Shown here: positions 44,280-55,751 of the stretch, in pieces | How the letters are laid out: each line of letters opens with the position of its first letter | Numbering within the stretch: the first letter of the stretch is position 1 | NCBI GenBank assembly: GCA_963734625.1 | Contig: CAVTHW010000003.1 | Location: 124,001-188,000 of the forward strand | Origin: CAVTHW01 sp963734625 | Lineage (GTDB): Bacteria; Acidobacteriota; Terriglobia; Bryobacterales; Bryobacteraceae | Direction: 5' to 3' | Length of the DNA stretch: 64,000 bases | The notes under the pieces: generated by a model | Databases searched by the model: none | What the model saw: the letters and a program-made list of their open reading frames with translations, nothing else | What the model was told of the DNA's origin: nothing | Program-made: the position numbers and the translations under genes

Positions 44280-46367
44280 ATGGAGAAGCTCGAAATTCGC
44301 CGGTTCCGGTCAATACGGGCGGCTGTCGTTCTGGTTGGATTGCTGTCAGTCGGCGTGCCTTCGCGCGCCGAGGAGGGCATGTGGACGTTCGACAATCCCC
44401 CCTCGAAGCAGTTGCAGGATAAGTACCAGTTCACTCCTACGCAGCAGTGGCTGGATCATGTTCGTCTCTCCTGCGTGCGGTTGAATGACGGAGGGTCGGG
44501 GTCGTTCGTCAGTGCGCACGGGCTGGTGCTGACCAACCACCACGTCGCTCTTGGCCAGTTGCAGAAGAACTCCACCTCCGCGCGCGACTACGTCCGGGAC
44601 GGCTTCTATGCGGCGACGTCCGAACAAGAGATGAAATCCCCGGACTTGGAAGTGAACGTACTTGTCTCCATCGAGAACGTGACCGGCCGGGTGCTCGGCG
44701 CGCTCCAGAAGGCAAAGACGCCCGAGGAGGAGTTCGCGGCGCGCAAGACCGTTAGAACCGACATCGAGCGCGAAAGCCTACAGAAGACCGGCTTTCGCTC
44801 CGACGTCGTGACCCTGTACCAGGGCGGCGAGTACTGGCTCTATCGCTACAAGAAGTACACCGACGTGCGGCTGGTGTTCGCGCCCGAGCAGCAGATCGCC
44901 TTCTACGGCGGGGATCCGGATAACTTCACTTACCCGCGCTACGACCTGGACATGGCGCTGTTCCGCGTGTACGAGAACGGCCAGCCGATCGATAGCAAGG
45001 ACTTCCTGAAGTGGAACCCCAAGGGCGCCGCCGAAAACGAACTGGTATTCGTCACCGGCCATCCCGGCTCGACGCAGCGGATGGACACCATGTCGCAGTT
45101 GGACTTCGAGCGCGAAGTCTACGAGCCGACCATTCTCAAGCTCCTCCGGCGCCGAATCGAAGTGCTGAACGCATACTCGGCGCTGGGCGCGGAGCAGGCG
45201 CGCCAGGCAACGTCGCTGGTCTTCGGTTTGGCGAACAGTCTGAAGGCCTACGAGGGCCGCTACAAGGGGCTGCTCGACAAGGGCGTGATGGACAAGAAGC
45301 GGGAGGAGGAGGCGGCCTTCAAGGCTAAGGTGGCGTCGAACCCCGAATGGCAAAAGGCTTACGGCGGCGCTTGGGACGCAATTGCCCAGGCACAGAAGAA
45401 AGCCGCGTCACGCGCCAAGGACACCTTCTTCCGTGGGCTTGATTCCCGGTATGCGAACCTCGCGCGCGACATTGTCTGGTACGTGGCCGAAGTCAAGAAG
45501 CCGGACGGCGAGCGGCTCCCGGGCTTCCACGAGGCGGAACTGGATTCCCTGAAGTTCACCTTGTTTTCGCCCGCGCCGATCTACGCGGAGATGGAGATCG
45601 CCCGAATCACCGGCGCCCTGGCGCTGGACATTTCGGAAGCCGGCCCCAATGACCCGTTCGTCCAGCTAGTTCTCGGCGGACGCTCCCCGCGAGCAGTGGC
45701 CACGGAGTTGGTGAACGGCACGAAGCTGAACGATCCGGAGTTTCGAAAGAAGTTGGTGGAAGGCGGCGAGGCGGCGGTGGCGGCCTCCACCGACCCCATG
45801 ATCGTGCTGGCGCGGAAGCTCGATCCGATGCGGCGCGAGCTGATCAAGTGGACGGAAGATAATGTGGATAGTGTGCAGCAGCAGGCCGGCGAGCAGCTCG
45901 GCAAGGCGCGCTTCGCGGCCTACGGCAAGACCACGTATCCCGACGCCACCTTCACCCTGCGGCTGAGCTACGGCCAGGTGCAGGGTTACCCGATGAACGG
46001 CACCATAGCCCCTCCTAAGACCACTCTGTATGGCTTGTATGACCGGGCCTACAGCTTCGGCCAGCAGGGGCCGTTCGCTCTGCCCCAGCGCTATTTGGAC
46101 GGGCGCGAGAAGCTGGACCTGACGACGCCGCTGAATTTCGTCACGACCAATGACATCATCGGCGGCAACTCGGGTTCGCCGGTCATCAATCGCAACGCCG
46201 AGGTGGTGGGGCTGATCTTCGATGGCAACATCGAATCGCTGGTGGGCGATTTCGTCTACGAGGGCGTAACCAATCGCGCCGTAGCGGTCCACACCGCGGC
46301 CATGACCGAGGCCATGCAGAAGCTCTACGGAGCCTCCCGTCTGGTGGACGAACTGATGGAGCGGTAG
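44280..46367 (+). CDS. S46 family dipeptidyl-peptidase (DPP7-like)
   Basis: This 695-residue exported serine peptidase releases dipeptides from N-termini. The signal peptide (AAVVLVGLLSVGVPSRA) is followed by GMWTFDNPPS and the chymotrypsin-like fold: His in GLVLTNHHVAL (87/88), Asp in PRYDLDMALFR and Ser in TNDIIGGNSGSPV. The position 18 residues after the catalytic Ser, which selects acidic (Arg, DPP11) or hydrophobic (Gly, DPP7) P1 residues, is Gly here (IFDGNIES). DPP7-type specificity is therefore predicted. The start at 44280 follows GGGAGG. It would help scavenge peptides in the periplasm. Confidence 0.93.
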   Translation: MEKLEIRRFRSIRAAVVLVGLLSVGVPSRAEEGMWTFDNPPSKQLQDKYQFTPTQQWLDHVRLSCVRLNDGGSGSFVSAHGLVLTNHHVALGQLQKNSTSARDYVRDGFYAATSEQEMKSPDLEVNVLVSIENVTGRVLGALQKAKTPEEEFAARKTVRTDIERESLQKTGFRSDVVTLYQGGEYWLYRYKKYTDVRLVFAPEQQIAFYGGDPDNFTYPRYDLDMALFRVYENGQPIDSKDFLKWNPKGAAENELVFVTGHPGSTQRMDTMSQLDFEREVYEPTILKLLRRRIEVLNAYSALGAEQARQATSLVFGLANSLKAYEGRYKGLLDKGVMDKKREEEAAFKAKVASNPEWQKAYGGAWDAIAQAQKKAASRAKDTFFRGLDSRYANLARDIVWYVAEVKKPDGERLPGFHEAELDSLKFTLFSPAPIYAEMEIARITGALALDISEAGPNDPFVQLVLGGRSPRAVATELVNGTKLNDPEFRKKLVEGGEAAVAASTDPMIVLARKLDPMRRELIKWTEDNVDSVQQQAGEQLGKARFAAYGKTTYPDATFTLRLSYGQVQGYPMNGTIAPPKTTLYGLYDRAYSFGQQGPFALPQRYLDGREKLDLTTPLNFVTTNDIIGGNSGSPVINRNAEVVGLIFDGNIESLVGDFVYEGVTNRAVAVHTAAMTEAMQKLYGASRLVDELMER

Positions 46368-46646
46368 GGCCGGCAGGCTTGTCTATCTGAGCTTCCTCAC
46401 CTCGCGGGTGGACCATTGCCAGCTTGGCGCGCCCGCCGTGGTGAAAGTCAGTCGCAAGCTTCAGCTTGCGTCCGCCGGGGGCCGACGGAACTTTCAACAT
46501 GGCCGTTTGCGTCAACGGCGAGTTTTACGGCGGTCCTTCCGCCACGTCTCGAAATCCTTCAGAGTTTCTTCGCCGTCAACCCGCGGTGGACAACTTCGCG
46601 GCCCACTTCGGCGCTGAGGCGCGGAGCTCGCTGAAAGTGCTGATTC
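46368..46646. other. Intergenic region with a palindromic repeat
   Basis: This 279-bp stretch lies between convergent genes. CGCAAGCT (46453-46460), TC, AGCTTGCG (46463-46470) form a perfect 8-bp hairpin of the type dispersed in many genomes as REP-like units. I see no convincing gene, and short open frames here lack ribosome-binding sites. Confidence 0.5.
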
Positions 46647-47531
46647 TCACGTGGTCACTCCAGTGTCCATTGTGGCCCCCGCCGCGTGGTAGGAGCTGCG
46701 GACCAGCGGGCCGCTCTCGACGTGCCGGAAGCCCATCTCGTAGCCGGCGCGGCGCAAGTCGTCGAACTCCGCCGGCGGAACGTAGCGGATCACTGGCAGA
46801 TGCTTCTCGGTCGGCCTCAGATACTGGCCGAGGGTGAGGATGTCCACGCCGCTAGTCCGCAGGTCGCGCATCACCTGTAGCACCTCATCCGCCAGCTCGC
46901 CCAGGCCCAGCATCAGGCCGGACTTGGTGGGAATCTCGGGTCGGGCCTGCTTGGAGTAAGCCAGGATATCCAGCGATCGCTCGTAGCGCGCGCCCAGCCG
47001 CACCTGCGGGTAGAGGCGAGGCACCGTCTCGACGTTGTGGTTAAGAACGTCCGGCGCGGCGTCTAGCAACGTGTCCATCGCTGCGTGCGAGCCCTGGAAG
47101 TCGGGGATCAGGACCTCGACCCTGCAATCGGGCAGTCGCTCGCGTATGGCGCGAATGGTCAGGGCGAACAGTTCGGCGCCCCCGTCCTTGCGGTCGTCGC
47201 GATTGACGCTGGTGATGACGGCGTACTTGAGACCCAGCGCGGCGGCCGCTTCGGCCACGCGCCGCGGCTCGTCGTAATCGGCGGGAAGCGGGCCCCCCTT
47301 CCGCACGGCGCAAAAGCCGCAGCGCCGCGTGCAGACGTTGCCCAGGATCATGAAGGTCGCGGTGCGATGGTTCCAGCACTCGCCCAGGTTGGGGCAGGCC
47401 GCGCTCTCGCAAACGGTGTGCAGCCGGAGATCCTGAACCAGCGACTTGACGCTGCGGTAATTGTCGCCAACCGGGGCGGGCGCGCGAAGCCACTCGGGGC
47501 GGCGAAGAGGAGTGCTGCCGGCCAATGCCAC
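46647..47531 (-). CDS. lipA: Lipoyl synthase
   Basis: This 294-residue radical SAM enzyme inserts two sulfurs into octanoyl groups on lipoyl domains. The auxiliary cluster has CESAACPNLGECW (Cys41, 46, 52) and the radical SAM cluster CTRRCGFC (Cys67, 71, 74). NHNVETVPRLY, KSGLMLGLGE and the C-terminal RSSYHA serine ligand are all present. It starts four bases after the stop of a TIM-barrel protein gene on the same strand, probably by read-through from that promoter. No lipB is visible. Confidence 0.96.
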   Translation of the reverse strand: MALAGSTPLRRPEWLRAPAPVGDNYRSVKSLVQDLRLHTVCESAACPNLGECWNHRTATFMILGNVCTRRCGFCAVRKGGPLPADYDEPRRVAEAAAALGLKYAVITSVNRDDRKDGGAELFALTIRAIRERLPDCRVEVLIPDFQGSHAAMDTLLDAAPDVLNHNVETVPRLYPQVRLGARYERSLDILAYSKQARPEIPTKSGLMLGLGELADEVLQVMRDLRTSGVDILTLGQYLRPTEKHLPVIRYVPPAEFDDLRRAGYEMGFRHVESGPLVRSSYHAAGATMDTGVTT

Positions 47532-47535
47532 TGCC

Positions 47536-48471
47536 TTATCCCAGAATCCGGAGGATCTCCTTCATGGAGTCGTGCGAGGCCTGGATCTGGCCCTCGCCAA
47601 AGATGTGCGTCTCCAGCCCGAAGGGGCCGGTGTAGCCATCCTTCGTCATAGTATCGAAAATGGCTCGCCAGTCCTGGCGCTCCGGATAGTCGAGCACGCT
47701 GCGGCCCTTGATATGCACGTTGCCGATGCGGTCCTTTGGCAGCAGTCTGTAACCGTCGGGAAAGGGCACCTCCTTCTGGCCCATCCCATTGGTGATGTCC
47801 CAGTTGACTCCAATCCACTTCGACGGAAGCAGCCGCATCAACTCAGCCATCTCAGCGCTAGTGGCGACGTTGCATGATCCCTCGTTTTCAACCAGCAGGC
47901 GGACCTTCTGTTTGGCGGCCACGGCGATCATGGGTTCGAGAACCTGGGCGATACGGGGCATGAGCTGCAATGGCTCGGCAACTCGTCCGAAAGCGAAGAT
48001 GCGCACCATGTCGGTTCCAAGAATCTTCGCGGCCCGGATTGCCTTGTCGAGATGCTCCATGCGGCGTTCGAACTGTGCCGCGTAGCCGGCGAGTCGCTTG
48101 GCGCGCGCTTCGGCGCTCTCCCCGCGCCGGGCGGGGGGCTCCGTTCCCGGCAGGAAGTACTTCATGGAGCCGGCGTCCAGAAAGGATACGCGGATGCCGG
48201 CGTCTTTCAATTGCTTGGCTGCGGTCCGGAGTTGCCCCTCCGACAGTGCTTCGTCGTAAGTTCCGCCGCCGCCTGGAACTTCGCGCAGTTCCGCCAGACG
48301 CAGCCCATACTGCTTCAGGAACGCGATCGCCTGTTCGGGAGACCGCGCGATCTCGTCAGTGATGGCGCTGATACGCGAGCGATCCACGCGCGCCGGCTGC
48401 TTACCGTACAGGGCGGGAGGCAGCAGGACCGAGGCCAGCATTTCTCTGCGGGTGACCATACTGATGATCAT
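47536..48471 (-). CDS. Exported xylose isomerase-like TIM-barrel protein
   Basis: This sugar phosphate isomerase/epimerase-like protein of about 311 residues has a twin-arginine-like leader (MVTRREMLASVLLPPALYGK). The internal ATG at 48459 may be the true start. The barrel shows AAKILGTDMVRIFAFG, VRLLVENEGSCNVATS, IGVNWDITNGMG, IGNVHIKGR and FGLETHIFGEG; its Glu, Asp, His and Glu residues fit a divalent-metal site. Folding before export would agree with a metal enzyme. The sugar substrate is unknown. The gene lies immediately upstream of lipA. Confidence 0.85.
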   Translation of the reverse strand: MIISMVTRREMLASVLLPPALYGKQPARVDRSRISAITDEIARSPEQAIAFLKQYGLRLAELREVPGGGGTYDEALSEGQLRTAAKQLKDAGIRVSFLDAGSMKYFLPGTEPPARRGESAEARAKRLAGYAAQFERRMEHLDKAIRAAKILGTDMVRIFAFGRVAEPLQLMPRIAQVLEPMIAVAAKQKVRLLVENEGSCNVATSAEMAELMRLLPSKWIGVNWDITNGMGQKEVPFPDGYRLLPKDRIGNVHIKGRSVLDYPERQDWRAIFDTMTKDGYTGPFGLETHIFGEGQIQASHDSMKEILRILG

Positions 48472-48520
48472 ACTTTAGTCGGCCCCGCTGGCGTACTATA
48501 TCAATAAGAGGGTGCAATCT

Positions 48521-51169
<2,649 letters not shown>

Positions 51170-51174
51170 CTTAG

Positions 51175-51201
51175 GAACAGAGCCGCGAGGTCAGGGAGCG
51201 G
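51175..51201 (+). repeat. Dispersed repeat, copy B
   Basis: This 27-bp stretch begins five bases after the aconitase stop. It reads GAACAGAGCCGCGAGG then TCAGGGAGCGG, differing from copy A (33564-33591) by a substitution or two and one missing base. Position after stop codons in both cases is notable. Confidence 0.55.
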
Positions 51202-51246
51202 CGGCATGGCTCGGGGTATACTTTCAGCTACGCCCGAGGAGAAGCT

Positions 51247-51597
51247 ATGACCGCCAGAATCCATTTGCTCGCGTTCGCGTGCCTTGCCATGACTCTGTTC
51301 TCGGCGCCTGCCGCGCAGAAGGCCCCACCCAGGTACCCCGTTTCCGGCCGAATCGCCGGATTGGAAGCCGCCCATCGCGCCAGGGTCGTGCTGAGCGCCG
51401 CAAACAAGCCTAACCGCACCGCGACCTCGTTGGCCGATGGAACCTATATAGTGCGGAATGTGCCGCCTGGCTCGTACACTGTGCGTCCGGCTCACACGCT
51501 ATACAGGTTTTCTCCGACCTTTCACACCGCCGCGGTGACCTCCCACGACGTCGAGAACATCGATTTCACCGCGCACCGCCTTCCGCCGAAAAAGTAG
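51247..51597 (+). CDS. Small secreted carboxypeptidase-regulatory-like protein
   Basis: This 116-residue exported protein has a signal peptide (LLAFACLAMTLFSAPAAQ) and one transthyretin-like domain (YPVSGRIAGLEAAHRARVVL, LADGTYIVRNVPPGSYTVRP, VENIDFTAHRL). Length and pattern match single SdrD/carboxypeptidase regulatory-like units common in Acidobacteriota. No partner is obvious. It is convergent with a hydrolase gene seven bases away. Confidence 0.8.
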   Translation: MTARIHLLAFACLAMTLFSAPAAQKAPPRYPVSGRIAGLEAAHRARVVLSAANKPNRTATSLADGTYIVRNVPPGSYTVRPAHTLYRFSPTFHTAAVTSHDVENIDFTAHRLPPKK

Positions 51598-51604
51598 GCT
51601 CCAG

Positions 51605-52816
51605 TTACCTGCCGCCTTTCGCCCCCATGAAGCCGGCGAGGTCGTCAAGCACATAGGCGGGGATGTGCCCGGCCTGCCCGTACTCTGCGGGCATGGACTT
51701 TCCCTCGCCCTCCAGGAAGAGGTGGTTCAGCTTGGGGTAGCTCTTCAACGTGACATTCTGGCGCCCTTTCAGCGCCGACCGCCACATCTCGAAATCCTTC
51801 ATTGTTACCTGATAATCGCGCTCACCCTGAAGAATGAGCAGCGGCGCGGTGAGCTTAAGCGCGGCGCCGACGGGGTCGTAGGCTTTGAGGTCGTCCCAGT
51901 AGGAAGCCGGGGCGGCCTGCTTGAGTTGCGCCAGCGTTTCGGGCGGCGCGCCAAGGTATTTCAACTGTTCGGCCGCCAGTTCTTCGATCGGCCTGGCGTT
52001 GCCCGCCAGCATGATGAAACCGGCGACGGCGGGGTCAGACGGCGCGATACGAGGAATGAGATAGGCGCCCAGCGAGTGCCCGAGTAAATACACCCTCTTC
52101 GCGTCGATCTTTGGTTGCTGGCGCAGCAGAGCCAGCGCGCTGAGAGCGTCATCCATCACTTCGTCCTTCACAGTGGCAACGGGTCTGCCAGGGTACTGCT
52201 TGGTGCGCTTCACGAATCGCAGGCTGGCAACGCCGCGCGCGGCCAGACCTTCCGCCAGGTCCTTAAATGGCGCGTTCGGCCCGATTGTCTCGTCGCGGTC
52301 GTTGGGGCCGCTGCCGTGCAGGAAGACGACCGCCGGGAAAGGGCCGTCGCCGCTCGGCAAGCTTAGAGTGGCCGGAAGTTTCAGGTCGCCGGTCACAACG
52401 AATAGGTCGCCCGGCCGGGCGGGCTCCGGATCGGGGGGCAGGAACCGGAGTCCTGAGATTTGACTCGCCGCGTTGACCGTAATCACCACGTTCAATTTCG
52501 AGTTCTGGAACTCGGCCGGGAAGATGAAGACCTCGGATCCCTGAACGCCCGCCACTCGCGGGGCGGGGCGTCCGGATCGCAACGGTCCCAGGGACTGAAC
52601 GATAGGCCCCAACGTCGCGGCTGCCTTGTCCGCCGGCAGCGCGGCGAGCACCTCGGGGGAGAAGCGCTTGACCAGGCCAGCGAAGTCCTGGCGGATCAGT
52701 TCATCGAAGGCGGCTTCGGCGACGGCGCGATTATCGGTGGCCGCTGGCAAAACCGCCGTAAGCAGGTAGGCCAGTGAAATATTGGCGGAAAAGCGGGCTA
52801 AGCGATAGGAGTGCAT
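51605..52816 (-). CDS. Exported alpha/beta hydrolase with DUF3887-like N-terminal domain
   Basis: This 403-residue protein has a signal peptide (ANISLAYLLTAVLPAAT). A DUF3887-like domain (FDELIRQDFAGLVKRFSPEV) leads into an alpha/beta hydrolase with VFLHGSGPNDRDE (oxyanion), the nucleophile Ser in LLGHSLGAYL, an acid in ILQGERDYQVT and the His in KLNHLF. An esterase or peptidase acting in the periplasm is likely. The substrate cannot be inferred. It is flanked by unrelated secreted-protein genes. Confidence 0.88.
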   Translation of the reverse strand: MHSYRLARFSANISLAYLLTAVLPAATDNRAVAEAAFDELIRQDFAGLVKRFSPEVLAALPADKAAATLGPIVQSLGPLRSGRPAPRVAGVQGSEVFIFPAEFQNSKLNVVITVNAASQISGLRFLPPDPEPARPGDLFVVTGDLKLPATLSLPSGDGPFPAVVFLHGSGPNDRDETIGPNAPFKDLAEGLAARGVASLRFVKRTKQYPGRPVATVKDEVMDDALSALALLRQQPKIDAKRVYLLGHSLGAYLIPRIAPSDPAVAGFIMLAGNARPIEELAAEQLKYLGAPPETLAQLKQAAPASYWDDLKAYDPVGAALKLTAPLLILQGERDYQVTMKDFEMWRSALKGRQNVTLKSYPKLNHLFLEGEGKSMPAEYGQAGHIPAYVLDDLAGFMGAKGGR

Positions 52817-52890
52817 GCCTTAGATTCTAGCTAGCTTGCACCGCGAGTTGACAGCCGCGTCGCGAAGGCGGAAACTGAGTCGGGGCAATC

Positions 52891-53685
52891 ATGAAGCGAC
52901 TGGTCGTAGCTGTTCTCCTTTCACTGACTTGCGCCCGGGCTGCGACCAGGCTGCTGGTGACGGTAATTGACCAGAAGTCCGGCAAGCCCTTAACCGGGCT
53001 GTCGGCCGGGGAGTTTACGGTTACGGACGACAACCGGCAGCGCAAGGTGGAATCGGCGGAGCCCTTCACCGGACCCCTGGACGTGATGCTGGTCCTCGAC
53101 ACGAGCCAGTTGGGCGGAGCGCTGCAGCCCACCGCCGAGAGCCTGGTCGGACAGCTTCAGCCCAAAGATCAGATGGCGGTCGTGGCTTTCCATTCCTCGG
53201 CGGATCTCATCCAGGACTTCACCTCCAGCCGCGAATTGCTGATTCGGGCGATCTCGTCGGTGAAGTACGGCAACGCTCCCCGCATCCTGGATGCGCTCTA
53301 CGCCGCGACTGAAGGCGGTTTTCGCGGGAGCGCGTTCCGGCGGGTCATCGTGCTTGTGACGGCTGGCGTGGAGGGCCCCAGCCGGTCCACCGAGCGGGAA
53401 GTCCTTCGGCTGGCGCGGCGCAATGGTGTCTCCATCTATCCGGTTTTTGCGTCGGATCAGGAATTGCCCCTGTTCGAGCGTCTCGCGCGGCAAACCGGCG
53501 GCGCGTTCTTCAGCCTGCGCGGCACCAAGCGCTCCGCGGGCCCGCAAGCCGCGCCGCGCGTCCTGGATGTGGTGCGCTCCTGCTACACGCTGTCGGTGGA
53601 GGGGAACATCCTTCTCGGAGATCGGCTCAAAATTGAAGTAAAAAGGCCGGAGAGATTGGTGGTCTCCGGCCTTCCGCTCGATTGA
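52891..53685 (+). CDS. Exported VWA-domain (VWFA-related) protein
   Basis: This 264-residue secreted protein has a signal peptide (LVVAVLLSLTCARAA). A short domain (LLVTVIDQKSGKPLTGLSAG) typical of the acidobacterial VWFA-related group leads into a von Willebrand A fold (VMLVLDTSQLGGAL, FRRVIVLVTAGVEG). The MIDAS motif is DTSQL in place of DxSxS, so metal binding may be weakened. It would act in protein contacts outside the cell. The last codons overlap a terminator hairpin used by the opposite strand. Confidence 0.85.
   Translation: MKRLVVAVLLSLTCARAATRLLVTVIDQKSGKPLTGLSAGEFTVTDDNRQRKVESAEPFTGPLDVMLVLDTSQLGGALQPTAESLVGQLQPKDQMAVVAFHSSADLIQDFTSSRELLIRAISSVKYGNAPRILDALYAATEGGFRGSAFRRVIVLVTAGVEGPSRSTEREVLRLARRNGVSIYPVFASDQELPLFERLARQTGGAFFSLRGTKRSAGPQAAPRVLDVVRSCYTLSVEGNILLGDRLKIEVKRPERLVVSGLPLD
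53640..53673 (-). terminator. Intrinsic terminator embedded in the 3' coding end of the VWA gene
   Basis: AAGGCCGGAGA (53643-53653) and TCTCCGGCCTT (53663-53673) form a perfect 11-bp stem with a 9-base loop. Read on the minus strand it ends in TTTTTAC, a textbook intrinsic terminator for the coiled-coil gene at 53733-54608. On the plus strand the same bases encode the last residues of the VWA protein. Confidence 0.8.
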
Positions 53686-53732
53686 GGGCGGGGAAGGGGC
53701 CTGCCGCCCCTGTCCCCGTTGGGGGGAACTGA

Positions 53733-54608
53733 TTAGTTGCGGGCCTGTACGACCTTGGGCGTCGACAGATAACCCACGATCTTGTCCTTGCCGACCTGAT
53801 TCACAACGATTTCGTACGGTTGCCGATTCCCAGCTACGTAGAACTGGAGCGGTTCGTTCAGGTTCTTGTCCTTCTTCTCGACAGTCTTGTCATCGGCGAC
53901 CAGCTTAATGGTGTACTTGTTGCGCTTGACGTCGGCGGCTTTAAGCTGAATTTGGATGTTGCCCACCTTCTGGAACTGCTTGGACTTCGCCACGTTGAAT
54001 TCGAAGTAGTTGCGTTCGCCTAGGGCCCGCAGCGCGCCCAGTTCCGTGGAATTGGTGGCGATCAAGCCGCTCTGCACGCCTAGATCGCCCTTCACACTCC
54101 TCAGCTCGGCGATGGTTTTATCGAGTTCGGACTTCGTCGAGGCGATGTCGGTCTTAACGTTGCCGACGTCAGTGGATACATCGGCGATCTTGGTATTGGT
54201 CGTGTCGGCGGCGCTTCGTACGTCGCCCAATTCCGTGCTAATCTGCGCCTGCTGCTTGGCCTGCTCCTCCTGGAGCTGACGGGCGAGCTGGTCGGCGTGC
54301 TTCAAAGCGTCGGTTTTGGCTTGGCCCGCCGCGGAAGCGGCTTGTTTACGCGCGATCTGGAGTTCGTCGCGAAGCTGGTCAAGGTGCTGCCGGCTGCCCT
54401 CGGTGTTCAAGGTTTGCTCCTGCCGGACCTTGGCGACTTCTGTCAGCATCGCATCCCGGGTTTGGCCCATGTCTCGGCGCAGATTGTCGAGCCGGACGAA
54501 AACCATCGCGACCGCAACCACCAGAACCAGAACCACTCCGAAAAGGACGGGTGTCAACAGACTGCCCTTGGAAGGCTTCATATCGGGCGTCGACATTGAA
54601 TCATTCAT
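53733..54608 (-). CDS. Membrane-anchored coiled-coil protein, paralog 1
   Basis: This 291-residue protein is of unknown function. It has a short cytoplasmic N-terminus, one membrane helix (LLTPVLFGVVLVLVVAVAMV, about 17-36), a coiled coil of about 130 residues rich in Ala, Gln, Glu and Thr, and a C-terminal beta domain of about 95 residues (ERNYFEFNVAKSKQFQKVGN, KYTIKLVADD, NEPLQFYVAGNRQPYEIVVN). The following gene is a tandem paralogue sharing this layout, with roughly 70% identity by eye over the last 110 residues. It ends in a strong intrinsic terminator. I cannot assign a family. Confidence 0.85.
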   Translation of the reverse strand: MNDSMSTPDMKPSKGSLLTPVLFGVVLVLVVAVAMVFVRLDNLRRDMGQTRDAMLTEVAKVRQEQTLNTEGSRQHLDQLRDELQIARKQAASAAGQAKTDALKHADQLARQLQEEQAKQQAQISTELGDVRSAADTTNTKIADVSTDVGNVKTDIASTKSELDKTIAELRSVKGDLGVQSGLIATNSTELGALRALGERNYFEFNVAKSKQFQKVGNIQIQLKAADVKRNKYTIKLVADDKTVEKKDKNLNEPLQFYVAGNRQPYEIVVNQVGKDKIVGYLSTPKVVQARN

Positions 54609-54764
54609 TTATGCTCACCTCGAGCATGTGATGTGCAATTCGTCCGCCAAATTGAGACCAACCGGCAAGTGGCTAAAAACAGGAAGGTTAAAGGATGGAG
54701 AGGCGGAGACTTAGTGTGTAATAAGGTTCCGCCCTCTCCCCAGTAGCAGGTAAAAGGGGTGATC

Positions 54765-55628
54765 CTAGCGTCCTGGAACTTTCGGCGTCGCCAGGTAACC
54801 GACGATCAAATCCTTGCTGATCTGATTCACCACGATCTCATAAGGGGAGCGAGCGCCGGCCACGTAGAACTGCAAGGGCTCATTGACGTTCTTGTCCTTC
54901 TTCTCGACCTGTTTGTCGTCGGCGATGAGCTGGATCGTATACTTGTTCTTCTTCGTATCCGCGTTGGTCAACCGCATCGAGACGCTGCCCACCTTCTCCA
55001 TCTTCTTGTTCTTGGCGAGCTTGAACTCGTAGTAGTTCCGGTCGCCCAGAGCCTTCAGCGCCGTGAGTTCCTTGCCGTTGGTCGCGATGAGGCCGCTCTG
55101 AACGCCCAGGTCGCCGCGAACGCTCTTCAATTCGGCGATGGTCTTGTCCAGTTCGGATTTGGTGGCGGCGACTTCGGTGCGTACGCTGCTCACTTCGGTG
55201 GAAACATCGGCGATCTTGGTGTTAGTCGTCGAGGCCGCTTCCTTAACCGCGGACAACTCCGTCGAGACCTGCTGTTGCTGGCGCTTCTGCTCCGCCTCCA
55301 GCTTCCGGGCGAGATCTTCGGCGTGCTTCTGGGCCTCGACCTTGACCTGGCCGACCGCCGAAGCTGCTGCCTTCCTCGCCGTATCCAGTTCTTCGCGAAG
55401 CGCGTCGACGTTGCGGCGGTTCGCCGAATCCAGAAGGGAAGACGCATCCTGAAGCTTTGAGACTTCGGTTTGAACCGACTGGCGCATGCCGGCCACTTCC
55501 GTACGCATGCCGTCGAGTTGGACGAACAAGTAAACTGTGGCCGCCGCTAGCGCGACGATCGCCCCGATCAGCACGGGAACTAAAATCCGCGACGCCCCTG
55601 ACGAAGAGGAATTCTCACTGCCATTCAT
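54765..55628 (-). CDS. Membrane-anchored coiled-coil protein, paralog 2
   Basis: This 287-residue paralogue is upstream of the previous gene on the same strand, separated by 156 bp. The order is the same: a Ser-rich N-terminus, a membrane helix (LVPVLIGAIVALAAATVYLF), a long coiled coil with STTNTKIADVSTEVSSVRTE, and the C-terminal beta domain (GDRNYYEFKLAKNKKMEKVG, NEPLQFYVAGARSPYEIVVN). The repeated conserved parts are the end of the coil (DLGVQSGLIATN) and the beta domain. The membrane-proximal coil has diverged more. Possibly both form one trimeric or mixed oligomer. Confidence 0.85.
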   Translation of the reverse strand: MNGSENSSSSGASRILVPVLIGAIVALAAATVYLFVQLDGMRTEVAGMRQSVQTEVSKLQDASSLLDSANRRNVDALREELDTARKAAASAVGQVKVEAQKHAEDLARKLEAEQKRQQQQVSTELSAVKEAASTTNTKIADVSTEVSSVRTEVAATKSELDKTIAELKSVRGDLGVQSGLIATNGKELTALKALGDRNYYEFKLAKNKKMEKVGSVSMRLTNADTKKNKYTIQLIADDKQVEKKDKNVNEPLQFYVAGARSPYEIVVNQISKDLIVGYLATPKVPGR

Positions 55629-55723
55629 ATTCGTTACCTGACTGTTCCTTTCGGCTGCAACTACTCTTATAGAACCACTTTAGCATCACTGGCGCGGTCT
55701 TGGTCCGGTTTTTTCGGAACTTT

Positions 55724-55751
55724 TTGCCGGGGGCATGCGTTGTTTTATACT
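55724..55751 (+). promoter_or_regulatory. Probable promoter of the TetR-efflux operon
   Basis: TTGCCG (55724-55729), 16 bp, TATACT (55746-55751) form a good promoter. The start of transcription would fall within about five bases of the ATG at 55763, so the mRNA is probably leaderless. The -10 box overlaps operator 1. Confidence 0.55.

Noticed and set aside
46408..46617. Short open frames between the S46 peptidase and lipA
   Set aside because: No ribosome-binding sites, no conserved motifs, overlapping frames in all phases as expected for GC-rich DNA.
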